Below are positions 1 through 6,350 of a DNA stretch of 7,546 bases, piece by piece (the first letter of the stretch is position 1; each line of letters starts with the position of its first letter). Under the pieces are notes generated by a model. It saw nothing but the letters and a program-made list of their open reading frames with translations. It had not been told where the DNA came from and made no database searches. The position numbers and the translations under genes were made by a program. The stretch is from Chloroflexota bacterium. GTDB lineage: Bacteria; Chloroflexota; Anaerolineae; Anaerolineales; UBA11858. The stretch is from the NCBI GenBank assembly GCA_003513015.1, contig DOTA01000326.1:1-7546 (forward strand), read 5' to 3'.

Positions 1-1711
1 GTCGCGATATACTCCCGGCTTAGGGAAGGGATCGGAAATCGATATCCCGATTATTTTTGATGGAGAAGCGTTAGGCACTTTGATCGTTGAGAGCAACACT
101 ACCAATGCTTATGATGATTTTGATATTGAGATTCTCACGATTATTGCCGAACAGGCTTCTTTGGCGCTCACAAACGCTCGTTTAATGATCATCGAAAAAG
201 CACGACGCCAGAAGGCGGAAGTGTTGCAACGTGCGATGTCCACTTTAACCTCTGATCTGGAACTCGAACAGGTATTGAAGCAAATTCTGGAGCAATTAAA
301 ACAGGTGGTTACACATGATAGTGCCTGCATTTTTTTTTGGGAAAACGATACTATTCATGCCATGGCCGCCCGCGGGTTGCCAAAACCGGAAGAGGTTATT
401 GGGGTTCGATACCCTGCCGACAACCCACTCTTTAACCTTATTATCGAAACACGACAACCGATAATATTGAATGATATTCGTAAGGATCCTCGGTTTCTAG
501 GTTGGGGAGGAACCCAAGGGATGGAAAGTTGGATGGGGGTGCCATTAATCGCCAATGACAAAATCATTGGCTATCTGACTTTAGATTCTCGCCAAATCAA
601 TACATTTGAGTCTGCCCAGGTAGAAATAACCCAGATATTTGCCGATCACGCCGCGATAGCCATCGAAAATGCTCGCCTTTATCAACATGCAAAAGAATCA
701 TCCAGCCGGCAAGAAGTATTACATCAGGTTAGCCAGGAAATGATCCGCACAGGCATGAATGCGGATCAAATTTATGAAGCGATTCATCGAGCCGCGGCAC
801 AATTAATGCCTGCCGAATCGTTTGTCATCAGTATTTTAAATGAGGAAACCGCTGAAATTGTGGCCGCTTATCTTTGGGACAAAAATGAACGCCACGAACC
901 TCAAACATTGGCCCCTGGTAGGGGATTAAGTTGGCATGTTATCGAAACCGGGGACCCTGTGTTGGCTTACGATTATTACAATCAGCAAGAACTTGCATCT
1001 GTGAATGCAGTTCATTTTGGTAGCGATGATCATATCCGCTCGGTTTTGGCAATTCCGATGCGATTGGGTGGAAAAGTGATTGGGATGCTCTCCGCACAAT
1101 CTTATCAGGCGCATTATTACACCATCGAAGATCAAAATATTCTTGAAATGCTGGCCGCTTATGCCGCTATCGCAATCGACAATGCCCACCTTTTTTCAGA
1201 AGTGCAACGTCTGGCAATCACAGATAGCCTCACCGGGGTTTACAATCGTCGCCATTTTTTCAGTGTGGCTCAAAAAGAAATTATGCGGGCGCGCCGTTAT
1301 AAGCATCCTATTTCCATCATGATGTTGGATCTCGATTATTACAAAGAAATCAATGATACCTACGGGCATGTTTTAGGCGATCTGGCGCTGAAACAGATCG
1401 CAGAACAATGTAATCAAAACATCCGCAAAACCGATATTTTGGCTCGGTATGGTGGTGACGAATTCATCATTTTGTTACCTGAAACCGATATCATCCAATG
1501 CGAAGAAATCGCCGAACGCCTGCGAAAATATATGGAATTAAACCCAATTACCATTGATGACACGGCCTTCCGCATTACCCTGAGTGTAGGAATATCAGGC
1601 ACCAGTAAAAAAATTCCGGAGTTAAATTTCTTGTTGAAGTGCGCCGATGCTGCACTTTACCAGGCGAAAGCAAGTGGTCGTAATTGTGTAAAATTTCAAA
1701 CATGCAAGTAA
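1..1711 (+). CDS. GAF-GAF-GAF-GGDEF diguanylate cyclase, 5'-partial
   Basis: This predicted cytoplasmic enzyme makes the second messenger c-di-GMP from two GTP. The reading frame is open from base 2 to the TAA at 1709-1711 (569 visible residues), so the true start lies upstream. The TTG at 80 sits inside a GAF domain (GEALGTLIVES) and is not a credible start. Visible order: end of a first GAF (residues 1 to about 61), second GAF (about 85-226), third GAF (about 235-397), GGDEF domain (about 403-566). Each GAF ends in a similar helix (ASLALTNARL, AAIAIENARL, AAIAIDNAHL). The cyclase looks active: DSLTGVYNRR, then DLDYYKEINDTYGH for metal and substrate, then an intact GGDEF at 1451-1465. An RxxD (RKTD, 1424-1435) lies exactly five residues before GGDEF, the usual place of the product-inhibition I-site. 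No EAL or HD-GYP domain follows. The GAF ligands cannot be read from sequence. A PAS, receiver or membrane part could precede the window. Confidence 0.93.
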   Translation, partial: SRYTPGLGKGSEIDIPIIFDGEALGTLIVESNTTNAYDDFDIEILTIIAEQASLALTNARLMIIEKARRQKAEVLQRAMSTLTSDLELEQVLKQILEQLKQVVTHDSACIFFWENDTIHAMAARGLPKPEEVIGVRYPADNPLFNLIIETRQPIILNDIRKDPRFLGWGGTQGMESWMGVPLIANDKIIGYLTLDSRQINTFESAQVEITQIFADHAAIAIENARLYQHAKESSSRQEVLHQVSQEMIRTGMNADQIYEAIHRAAAQLMPAESFVISILNEETAEIVAAYLWDKNERHEPQTLAPGRGLSWHVIETGDPVLAYDYYNQQELASVNAVHFGSDDHIRSVLAIPMRLGGKVIGMLSAQSYQAHYYTIEDQNILEMLAAYAAIAIDNAHLFSEVQRLAITDSLTGVYNRRHFFSVAQKEIMRARRYKHPISIMMLDLDYYKEINDTYGHVLGDLALKQIAEQCNQNIRKTDILARYGGDEFIILLPETDIIQCEEIAERLRKYMELNPITIDDTAFRITLSVGISGTSKKIPELNFLLKCADAALYQAKASGRNCVKFQTCK

Positions 1712-1715
1712 GGAG
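1710..1715 (+). promoter_or_regulatory. Ribosome binding site AAGGAG overlapping the cyclase stop codon
   Basis: AAGGAG lies six bases before the ATG at 1722. Its first two bases are the last two of the TAA stop of the diguanylate cyclase. Ribosomes ending the cyclase therefore finish on top of the next gene's initiation signal, which suggests translational coupling and a shared transcript. Confidence 0.85.
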
Positions 1716-1721
1716 ATAAAA

Positions 1722-2657
1722 ATGATTGATGTCGCCATCATGATTGAAGGGCAAAATGGGCTAAATTGGCCGGGTTGGCAGCGGATTGCTACCGCGGTTG
1801 AAGATTTGGGGTTTGCTGGTCTTTATCGGTCTGACCATTATACGAATGCCAATCCCCCCGATATGGATTCGCTCGAACTATGGGTTTCGCTCACCTGGTT
1901 GGCCAGCCACACCAAGCGGATCGAATTTGGCCCGTTGGTTTCGCCGGTCTCCTTTCGCCAACCCACCATGACCGCTCGGATGGCAGCCGCGGTCGACGAT
2001 CTTTCGGGAGGCCGTCTCACTTTGGGATTAGGCGCAGGCTGGCAAGAACGCGAACACAAAAACTATTCTTGGGATTTGTTGGATATTCCCCAACGCTTTG
2101 CCCGCTTTGAAGAAGGATTGGAAATTATCACGCGGCTACTGCAGGATGAAAATCCCGTTGATTTTGAAGGAAATTTTTACCAAACTTGGGAGGCTACCGT
2201 ACTCCCCAGGCCTACCCGTCCCGGAGGCCCCCCCATTCTAATCGGCGGCAATGGCCCTCAAAGAACTTTGCCCCTGGTGGCACGTTACGCCAAAGAATGG
2301 AATGCCGTTTATCTTCCGCCAAACGAAATCAAAGATTTGAATCGAAAACTTGATCAGTTGCTGGTTGCTCAAGGCCGCCACCCCGGTGAGGTGCGTCGTT
2401 CCCTGATGACTGGCTGCATCTTTGGCAAAAACACGGCCGAAGTCAGGCAAAAAGTTGAACAAAAAACTAAAGGGAAAAATAAACCAAAAGACCTAGTTAA
2501 GCGCGGGCTAGCAGTTGGCACAGCCAATGCAATCGCTGAGCAGATTGAAAAGATGAGCGAAGCTGGCATCCAACGTGTAATGCTGCAATGGCTTGATTTA
2601 GATGATCTTGATGGGCTTGAAGCGCTCGCAGTTGGCGTTCTACCTCAATTTTCATGA
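1722..2657 (+). CDS. LLM-class flavin/F420-dependent oxidoreductase
   Basis: This is a 311-residue protein of the bacterial luciferase-like TIM-barrel superfamily, soluble, with no signal peptide. Family hallmarks are an N-terminal strand MIDVAIMIEGQNG, the segment YRSDHY (residues 35-40, in the region that contacts the cofactor in F420-dependent members), DDLSGGRLTLGLGAGW (92-107), PILIGGNGPQRTLPLVARYA (171-190) and a C-terminal GTANAIAEQIEKMSEAGIQ block (266-284). Length is normal for the family and nothing appears truncated. It resembles the group annotated as probable F420-dependent oxidoreductases, so hydride transfer with F420 is likelier than FMN-based light emission, but the cofactor and substrate cannot be decided from sequence. 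The ATG is fixed by an AAGGAG six bases upstream. It starts 10 bases after the diguanylate cyclase stop, so the two are probably co-transcribed. Confidence 0.9.
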   Translation: MIDVAIMIEGQNGLNWPGWQRIATAVEDLGFAGLYRSDHYTNANPPDMDSLELWVSLTWLASHTKRIEFGPLVSPVSFRQPTMTARMAAAVDDLSGGRLTLGLGAGWQEREHKNYSWDLLDIPQRFARFEEGLEIITRLLQDENPVDFEGNFYQTWEATVLPRPTRPGGPPILIGGNGPQRTLPLVARYAKEWNAVYLPPNEIKDLNRKLDQLLVAQGRHPGEVRRSLMTGCIFGKNTAEVRQKVEQKTKGKNKPKDLVKRGLAVGTANAIAEQIEKMSEAGIQRVMLQWLDLDDLDGLEALAVGVLPQFS

Positions 2658-2738
2658 TGTTTTTGATCTGCAACTTTTTGCGATTATCAGCGTAGAAAAG
2701 TGTAGACAAGAAATCAAAACAGAAGATATTGTTCTTTT

Positions 2739-2744
2739 GGAGGT
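2739..2744 (+). promoter_or_regulatory. Ribosome binding site GGAGGT of the PspC-domain gene
   Basis: A strong Shine-Dalgarno sequence, GGAGGT, lies five bases before the ATG at 2750. It supports this short frame as a real gene and sets its start. Confidence 0.85.
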
Positions 2745-2749
2745 AGATC

Positions 2750-2947
2750 ATGGCAAATCAAAAACGAGCTCTCCGACGTTCCAGATCTGATCGGGTGGTA
2801 GCAGGGGTTTGCGGTGGGCTGGCAGAATTTTTTGGGATCAACGCTTTTTGGTTCCGGTTAGCCTTTTTAATCGCGCTTATCCCCGGAGGCATTCCCGGAT
2901 TACTGCCTTATATTCTGCTTTGGCTTATCATCCCCAAAGAGAAATAG
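2750..2947 (+). CDS. Small PspC-domain membrane protein
   Basis: A 65-residue protein that is almost exactly one PspC domain. It has a basic N-terminus (KRALRRSRSDR), the signature VVAGVCGGLAEFFGI (residues 16-30), the RLAFLIALIPGG stretch, and a closing hydrophobic helix ending YILLWLIIPKEK (54-65). One long or two short membrane segments lie at about 33-61. PspC domains occur in the phage-shock envelope-stress response and as small stand-alone proteins of unknown role in many bacteria. No pspA or pspB homologue is near, so a stress role here is inference from the domain only. The gene follows the oxidoreductase by 92 bases on the same strand and ends 15 bases before a strong inverted repeat, so it is probably last in its transcript. 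A strong GGAGGT site fixes the start. Confidence 0.9.
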   Translation: MANQKRALRRSRSDRVVAGVCGGLAEFFGINAFWFRLAFLIALIPGGIPGLLPYILLWLIIPKEK

Positions 2948-2962
2948 AAAAATTAAATTCGT

Positions 2963-3015
2963 GCGCAGACACAAACGGGCAGCTCTTCTTAGGAACTGCC
3001 CGTTTGTGTCTGCGC
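2963..3015. terminator. Perfect 20-bp inverted repeat, probable bidirectional terminator
   Basis: The arms GCGCAGACACAAACGGGCAG (2963-2982) and CTGCCCGTTTGTGTCTGCGC (2996-3015) are perfect reverse complements, separated by 13 bases. The loop can pair further (TCTT with AGGA, after one C/A mismatch, including a G-U pair), leaving a loop of about three bases. It sits between convergent genes, 15 bases after the pspC stop and 18 bases from the stop of the leftward regulatory-protein gene. Read leftward, the hairpin is followed by a T-rich tract (complement of 2943-2962), as in an intrinsic terminator. Read rightward, it is followed by CAAGTTGCC with no T-run, so rightward termination is less certain. 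Confidence 0.8.
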
Positions 3016-3033
3016 CAAGTTGCCAGTAGAAGG

Positions 3034-3843
3034 CTAATCATGGGGCGGTTTGCGGCGAATAATAGTGGCAATTTCGGCGGCAGCCTCTTCAATCGGTTTA
3101 GCGGTTACATCTAAAAGGGGCCAATCACGACGGCGATCAAAGAGCTGATAGGCGTAGGTCACTTCACGCCGAATTGTCTCGATATCCGCGTATCCAGCTT
3201 GTTTGGTACCCAGGCGCTCTGCCCGTACTTGCCGTAAACTAGCCAAACGTTCAGGATCAATCATAAGGGCAATTACTTTCCGCTTGGGCATTTCAAATAA
3301 ATTTGAGGGCGGTTGCACACCCAAAATGAGCGGTACATTGGCAACTTTCCAACCCTGGTTGGCCAGATAAATACTTAGCGGAGTTTTCGAAGTGCGTGAT
3401 ACACCCACCAAAATAATATCCGCCAGATGCAATTCTTCGGAACGTTGACCATCATCATGTTGGACGGTGAATTCAATTGCCTCCACCCGGCGATCATATT
3501 CAGCATCGATAGCGTGAAATAAGCCCGGTTGGGCTTTTGGATTGCTCTTAAACCAGGCTGCCAACCGGATCAGTAGGGGTCCCATTAAATCAATGGTGGG
3601 CACATTGAATTTTCGGCCCTCATCCAGCATGTGCATGCGGAGTTCCTCGCTCACCAGCGTATGAACCACAAAGCCGCCCTCACGGGCGGCTTCATCACAG
3701 ATTTCGCAAATGCGATCCACAGAACGCACTTCGCCATAGCGGATGATGCTGACATTTTGGGTGTCGAATTGCAACAAAGCAGCATTCAAAACCCGGGCCG
3801 CAGTCTTTCCTGTGGCATCTGACACAGCAAAAATCTTATACAC
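3034..3843 (-). CDS. Pyruvate,phosphate dikinase / PEP synthase regulatory protein (DUF299)
   Basis: This cytosolic switch protein phosphorylates a threonine in the active site of pyruvate,phosphate dikinase or PEP synthase using ADP, and removes it by phosphorolysis, turning the pyruvate/PEP node off and on. The assigned protein has 269 residues, normal for the family. Seen: KIFAVSDATGKTA at the N-terminus, YDRRVEAIEFTVQHDDG (about 116-132) and the P-loop-like nucleotide site GVSRTSKTPLS (about 147-157), followed by the expected VPLILGVQPP. I chose the GTG at 3843-3841 because GGGAG lies six bases upstream and the family begins right before this strand. An ATG at 3876 would add 11 uncharacteristic residues, lacks a visible ribosome site and overlaps the upstream gene by 41 bases. 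With the GTG the overlap with the histidine kinase is 8 bases. Which enzyme it controls, dikinase or PEP synthase, cannot be told because neither gene is in the window. Confidence 0.92.
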   Translation of the reverse strand: MYKIFAVSDATGKTAARVLNAALLQFDTQNVSIIRYGEVRSVDRICEICDEAAREGGFVVHTLVSEELRMHMLDEGRKFNVPTIDLMGPLLIRLAAWFKSNPKAQPGLFHAIDAEYDRRVEAIEFTVQHDDGQRSEELHLADIILVGVSRTSKTPLSIYLANQGWKVANVPLILGVQPPSNLFEMPKRKVIALMIDPERLASLRQVRAERLGTKQAGYADIETIRREVTYAYQLFDRRRDWPLLDVTAKPIEEAAAEIATIIRRKPPHD

Positions 3844-6109
3844 TGATCTCTCCCGGCGGCAAAACTCTGGCATCACTACTGGTTGGCAAAATCACATGAA
3901 AATGACTTCCGGGGTTTTTCTCTTCATCGTATCCGGGGCTATCAGCCCATACTCGGCCACCATGCGCTTGTACAATACCGCGCACAATTGCTAAACCTAA
4001 TCCGGGTCCGCCCCCTTTAAATTTCGTTTTTCCAGAGGAGTGCAAAGCCAACTCACCGGTTTGATAAAACTTGGTGAAGATCAAATCTTTGAAGCGTGGA
4101 TCAATGCCAATCCCGGTATCACTCACAACAACTTCGACACCGCCTGGCGGGTAGCGCCCCGCGCCTTTTTCAACCAGATAGCCCGCAACGGTAATTTTGC
4201 CGCCGTCGGGCGTATATTTGATAGCGTTCATCACCAAATGGTAGAAGACTTTTTTCAGGGCTTCAGGATCACCCTGAACGGGTGGAAAATTATTGAATTG
4301 ATCAAAATCGAGGATGAGACCACGCTCTTGAAAGGCCTTTGAAAATCCCTGGCAGACATTGTTGAGAAGCACATGCAGGTGAACCGGTTCAGATTGCAGT
4401 TCGAGGGCGCGAGTGTCAATCTTGGCAACATCGAGCATACTATCAACAATCTCGTGCAGCCGGGAGGTGCCATCATAAATGCCAGCGATCACCTTTGAGT
4501 AGTAAGCATTTTCGCTAAAGGTGGGGTCATCCATGAGCATTTGGCTGTACCCGCTCAGGACCGTTAGAGGTGTGCGTAATTCGTGCGAGGCGATGCTGAT
4601 AAAATCTGATTTTGTGCGGTCAATGCGTTCCAACTTGGCGTGAGCTTCTTCCATCGATGAATAAGCTCGCCGAAATTCATTGTTGATGCGCACCAGGCTG
4701 CCAACCAAACGGGCATTTTGCAGGGCTACTGCGGTCTGATTAGCCAATGTGTTCAATAGATCAAGATCATTGTCGAAATAGGAGGCTCCCGATGATTTTG
4801 GCCCCAGGGCAAAGATCCCCACCCAATCATCTTTGGTATGAATGGGAACATAAACATCCATTTCCTGGCTGTTGAGCCAACTGCGCTCTTGGGCTGTCAG
4901 GAAACGAAATTCCGGCAGCACATCGATTTCTGATTGCATTAACGGGCTGCGGTCATCTCCTAATTTTTTGGCAATCGGACTATCTAGGGGGATTTGAGCA
5001 TTAATGGGGGTGCTGTTCCCCATCGCGGGAACCCCTTTGAGGCGGTATCGGCGAACCCCATCATCCCCAAATTCGGAATCAACTGTAAAAAGGGCACCAC
5101 TCTGAACTTCCAGGGCCTCATTGATCAATCCAACTGCTACGGTTGAGAGCATCCCTAAATCCAAAATATTGCTGATGCTTTGGCTGTATTCACGCAGTAT
5201 TCGGTTGATATCCACCAATGATCCAAAAAGGAGTTGATTCACCCATTTTTGGATCAGCCGTAACAGCGGGTTGAATAAAACTAAGAGCACAAATGCAAGG
5301 ATTGCGCCTGCAAGTAGCGGGCTGTAGCCAGTGATCCCGGTGAAATAATTTTGCAATACCCAGAAACCGGCAGTGTAAATAACCAGTTCTAATACGCCAA
5401 CCAGTAAGCCACTGACAATTCGTCGCGCGATCACGCGAAGATCGGGTAGGCGATGCACGGAGATGATGTAGTAGGCCATCGCCGCGCCCAGAAGCAGGAG
5501 GAGGCTTCCGGCGAGATAAATTAACCCCAAAACAAACAAGCCGCCTGCAAAGGTTAGAATCAACCCAATTGTCCAATATGTGATGCGATGCTTAACAACT
5601 CTGCGATCTGTTTGACGATATACTTTGAATGTCACCCAGGTGGAGGCAATCGAGCAAATCCCCCATCCCAAAATTAAAGCGGCAAACGCCAGGTTTGAGC
5701 GATTTATCACCGTGGTTGAATTTTGCCAAATTGTATCGGGCAGGAAAAACCAGTTGAAATCCAAAATCAAGACAAATGATAACCAGATCAGGCTTATTAA
5801 CCACAGTCCCCAGTGCAGGGCTTTGCTGCGCAATAAAGCGGCACTCAAGTTTAAAAATATAAATGCCAAGAGAAACAAACCGTAGTAGGGTAAGTGCAAG
5901 ACGAACAGGGTCGGCAACGTTAAAGTATGAGAGATGGTTTGTTGCGAAAAGAAGATGAGTTCCCAAAAGATTGCCAAAATCAGATAAAAATCAAGTAATC
6001 TCGAAACAAAATCGCTAACACCCCGTTTTCGCAAGGCAAGAACGAGTATCACCAAGTAGATTGTTGCGACGGCAAGATGAGATACTTGAGAAAAGGCAGC
6101 AAAAGTCAT
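3836..6109 (-). CDS. Membrane sensor histidine kinase (multi-TM, GAF, HisKA, HATPase)
   Basis: A 757-residue hybrid-free sensor kinase. Residues 1-290 are strongly hydrophobic with about eight or nine membrane helices (roughly 11-26, 41-55, 66-90, 98-117, 137-160, 178-216, 230-254, 262-285). A linker (291-320) leads to a GAF-like domain (about 320-470) ending LANQTAVALQNARL. Then come a short coiled segment and the HisKA domain with FISIASHELRTP, phospho-acceptor His509. Its HELRT has the ExxT pattern found in kinases that also dephosphorylate their regulator. The ATPase domain is complete: N-box with Asn628 (MNAIKYTPDGG), G1 SDTGIGID (663-670), F-box FTKFYQTGE and G2 GGGPGLGLAIV. There is no receiver domain and no response regulator beside it, so its partner is elsewhere. 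The signal may be membrane-borne or hydrophobic, but that is a guess. The ATG at 6109 has only a weak upstream AAAGAA. The final codons overlap the start of the DUF299 gene. Confidence 0.93.
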   Translation of the reverse strand: MTFAAFSQVSHLAVATIYLVILVLALRKRGVSDFVSRLLDFYLILAIFWELIFFSQQTISHTLTLPTLFVLHLPYYGLFLLAFIFLNLSAALLRSKALHWGLWLISLIWLSFVLILDFNWFFLPDTIWQNSTTVINRSNLAFAALILGWGICSIASTWVTFKVYRQTDRRVVKHRITYWTIGLILTFAGGLFVLGLIYLAGSLLLLLGAAMAYYIISVHRLPDLRVIARRIVSGLLVGVLELVIYTAGFWVLQNYFTGITGYSPLLAGAILAFVLLVLFNPLLRLIQKWVNQLLFGSLVDINRILREYSQSISNILDLGMLSTVAVGLINEALEVQSGALFTVDSEFGDDGVRRYRLKGVPAMGNSTPINAQIPLDSPIAKKLGDDRSPLMQSEIDVLPEFRFLTAQERSWLNSQEMDVYVPIHTKDDWVGIFALGPKSSGASYFDNDLDLLNTLANQTAVALQNARLVGSLVRINNEFRRAYSSMEEAHAKLERIDRTKSDFISIASHELRTPLTVLSGYSQMLMDDPTFSENAYYSKVIAGIYDGTSRLHEIVDSMLDVAKIDTRALELQSEPVHLHVLLNNVCQGFSKAFQERGLILDFDQFNNFPPVQGDPEALKKVFYHLVMNAIKYTPDGGKITVAGYLVEKGAGRYPPGGVEVVVSDTGIGIDPRFKDLIFTKFYQTGELALHSSGKTKFKGGGPGLGLAIVRGIVQAHGGRVWADSPGYDEEKNPGSHFHVILPTSSDARVLPPGEISV
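3850..3854 (-). promoter_or_regulatory. Ribosome binding site GGGAG deciding the GTG start of the DUF299 gene
   Basis: On the minus strand GGGAG ends six bases before the GTG at 3843-3841, within the last codons of the histidine kinase. No such site precedes the ATG at 3876. This is the main reason for the shorter start, and it places initiation across the kinase stop codon. Confidence 0.7.
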
Positions 6110-6159
6110 AGTTCTTTACAGTTAGGTTGATTCCGTTAGAAAATAAATAATTTCGGCAC

Positions 6160-6184
6160 CCCCGTTGCTATGGCTTAGCAGGGG
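6160..6184. repeat. Bulged hairpin in the probable kinase leader
   Basis: CCCC-GT-TGCT at 6160-6169 can pair with AGCA-GGGG at 6177-6184 around a 7-base loop, leaving GT as a bulge. It lies about 50 bases upstream of the histidine kinase start and would be in its 5' leader if transcription begins to its right. Function is unknown; a short stem like this can arise by chance. Confidence 0.35.
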
Positions 6185-6241
6185 CATTACTTTATTCCTA
6201 TATTTTAGCCCATAAATTCGATTTTAACCGAAAAGGTTTGT

Positions 6242-6263
6242 TGAATTTTTAAATCAAAATTCA
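6242..6263. repeat. 8-bp palindrome TGAATTTT-N6-AAAATTCA, possible operator
   Basis: Arms at 6242-6249 and 6256-6263 are perfect reverse complements with a 6-base centre. Its place in the divergent spacer, about 90-110 bases before the exporter start, suits a dimeric repressor or activator site. In AT-rich DNA such symmetry is only moderately unlikely by chance, and no regulator gene is adjacent. Confidence 0.35.
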
Positions 6264-6339
6264 TTAAATTCTTGTGATACTGCCCGAAATTTCTTCGAGA
6301 AAGAAGCCATAATGCTGTATACTTGGGCATCTCTTTTAC

Positions 6340-6343
6340 AGGA
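6340..6343 (+). promoter_or_regulatory. Ribosome binding site AGGA deciding the MFS start
   Basis: AGGA lies seven bases before the ATG at 6351. The ATG at 6312, 13 codons upstream, is preceded by GAAGCCATA, a poorer site, so 6351 is preferred. Confidence 0.6.
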
Positions 6344-6350
6344 ATGGATA

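Larger units (their letters stand above)
6110..6350. promoter_or_regulatory. Divergent intergenic region, presumed promoters of kinase and exporter
   Basis: These 241 AT-rich bases lie between the start of the leftward histidine kinase and the chosen start of the rightward MFS gene, so both promoters should be here. No pair of good -35/-10 boxes stands out. Weak -10-like candidates are TGTGATACT (6273-6281, extended -10 form), CATAAT (6308-6313) and TATACT (6318-6323) rightward, and TAAAAT leftward (complement of 6202-6207). None has a convincing -35 at the right spacing. Several palindromes are listed separately. No coding region is credible here. Confidence 0.5.

Noticed and set aside
80..100. 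TTG at 80 as the start of the diguanylate cyclase
   Set aside because: The frame is open to the left edge and the upstream residues (for example IPIIFDGEALGTL) are plainly GAF domain, so the gene is cut by the window edge.
2703..2730. Promoter TAGACA-16-GATATT before the PspC gene
   Set aside because: The boxes are moderate, but the transcript would begin almost on top of the GGAGGT ribosome site, leaving nearly no leader. Read-through from the oxidoreductase is simpler.
2809..3114. Plus-strand 101-codon frame over the PspC gene and terminator
   Set aside because: It runs through the PspC frame, the 20-bp hairpin and into the opposite-strand gene; the composition is that of an overlapping shadow.
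3743..4342. Plus-strand open frames antisense to the DUF299 gene and kinase (3743-3994, 4040-4342)
   Set aside because: They are antisense to two well-supported genes and show no recognisable motifs.
5190..5966. Minus-strand open frames of about 125 codons (5190-5576, 5592-5966) inside the kinase gene
   Set aside because: They lie in another frame of a complete histidine kinase with recognisable membrane helices, have no family resemblance and no good ribosome sites.
6312..6350. ATG at 6312 as start of the MFS gene, adding 13 residues
   Set aside because: The better ribosome site AGGA precedes the ATG at 6351, and the extra residues are not expected ahead of a transporter's hydrophilic N-terminus. 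It is not fully excluded.
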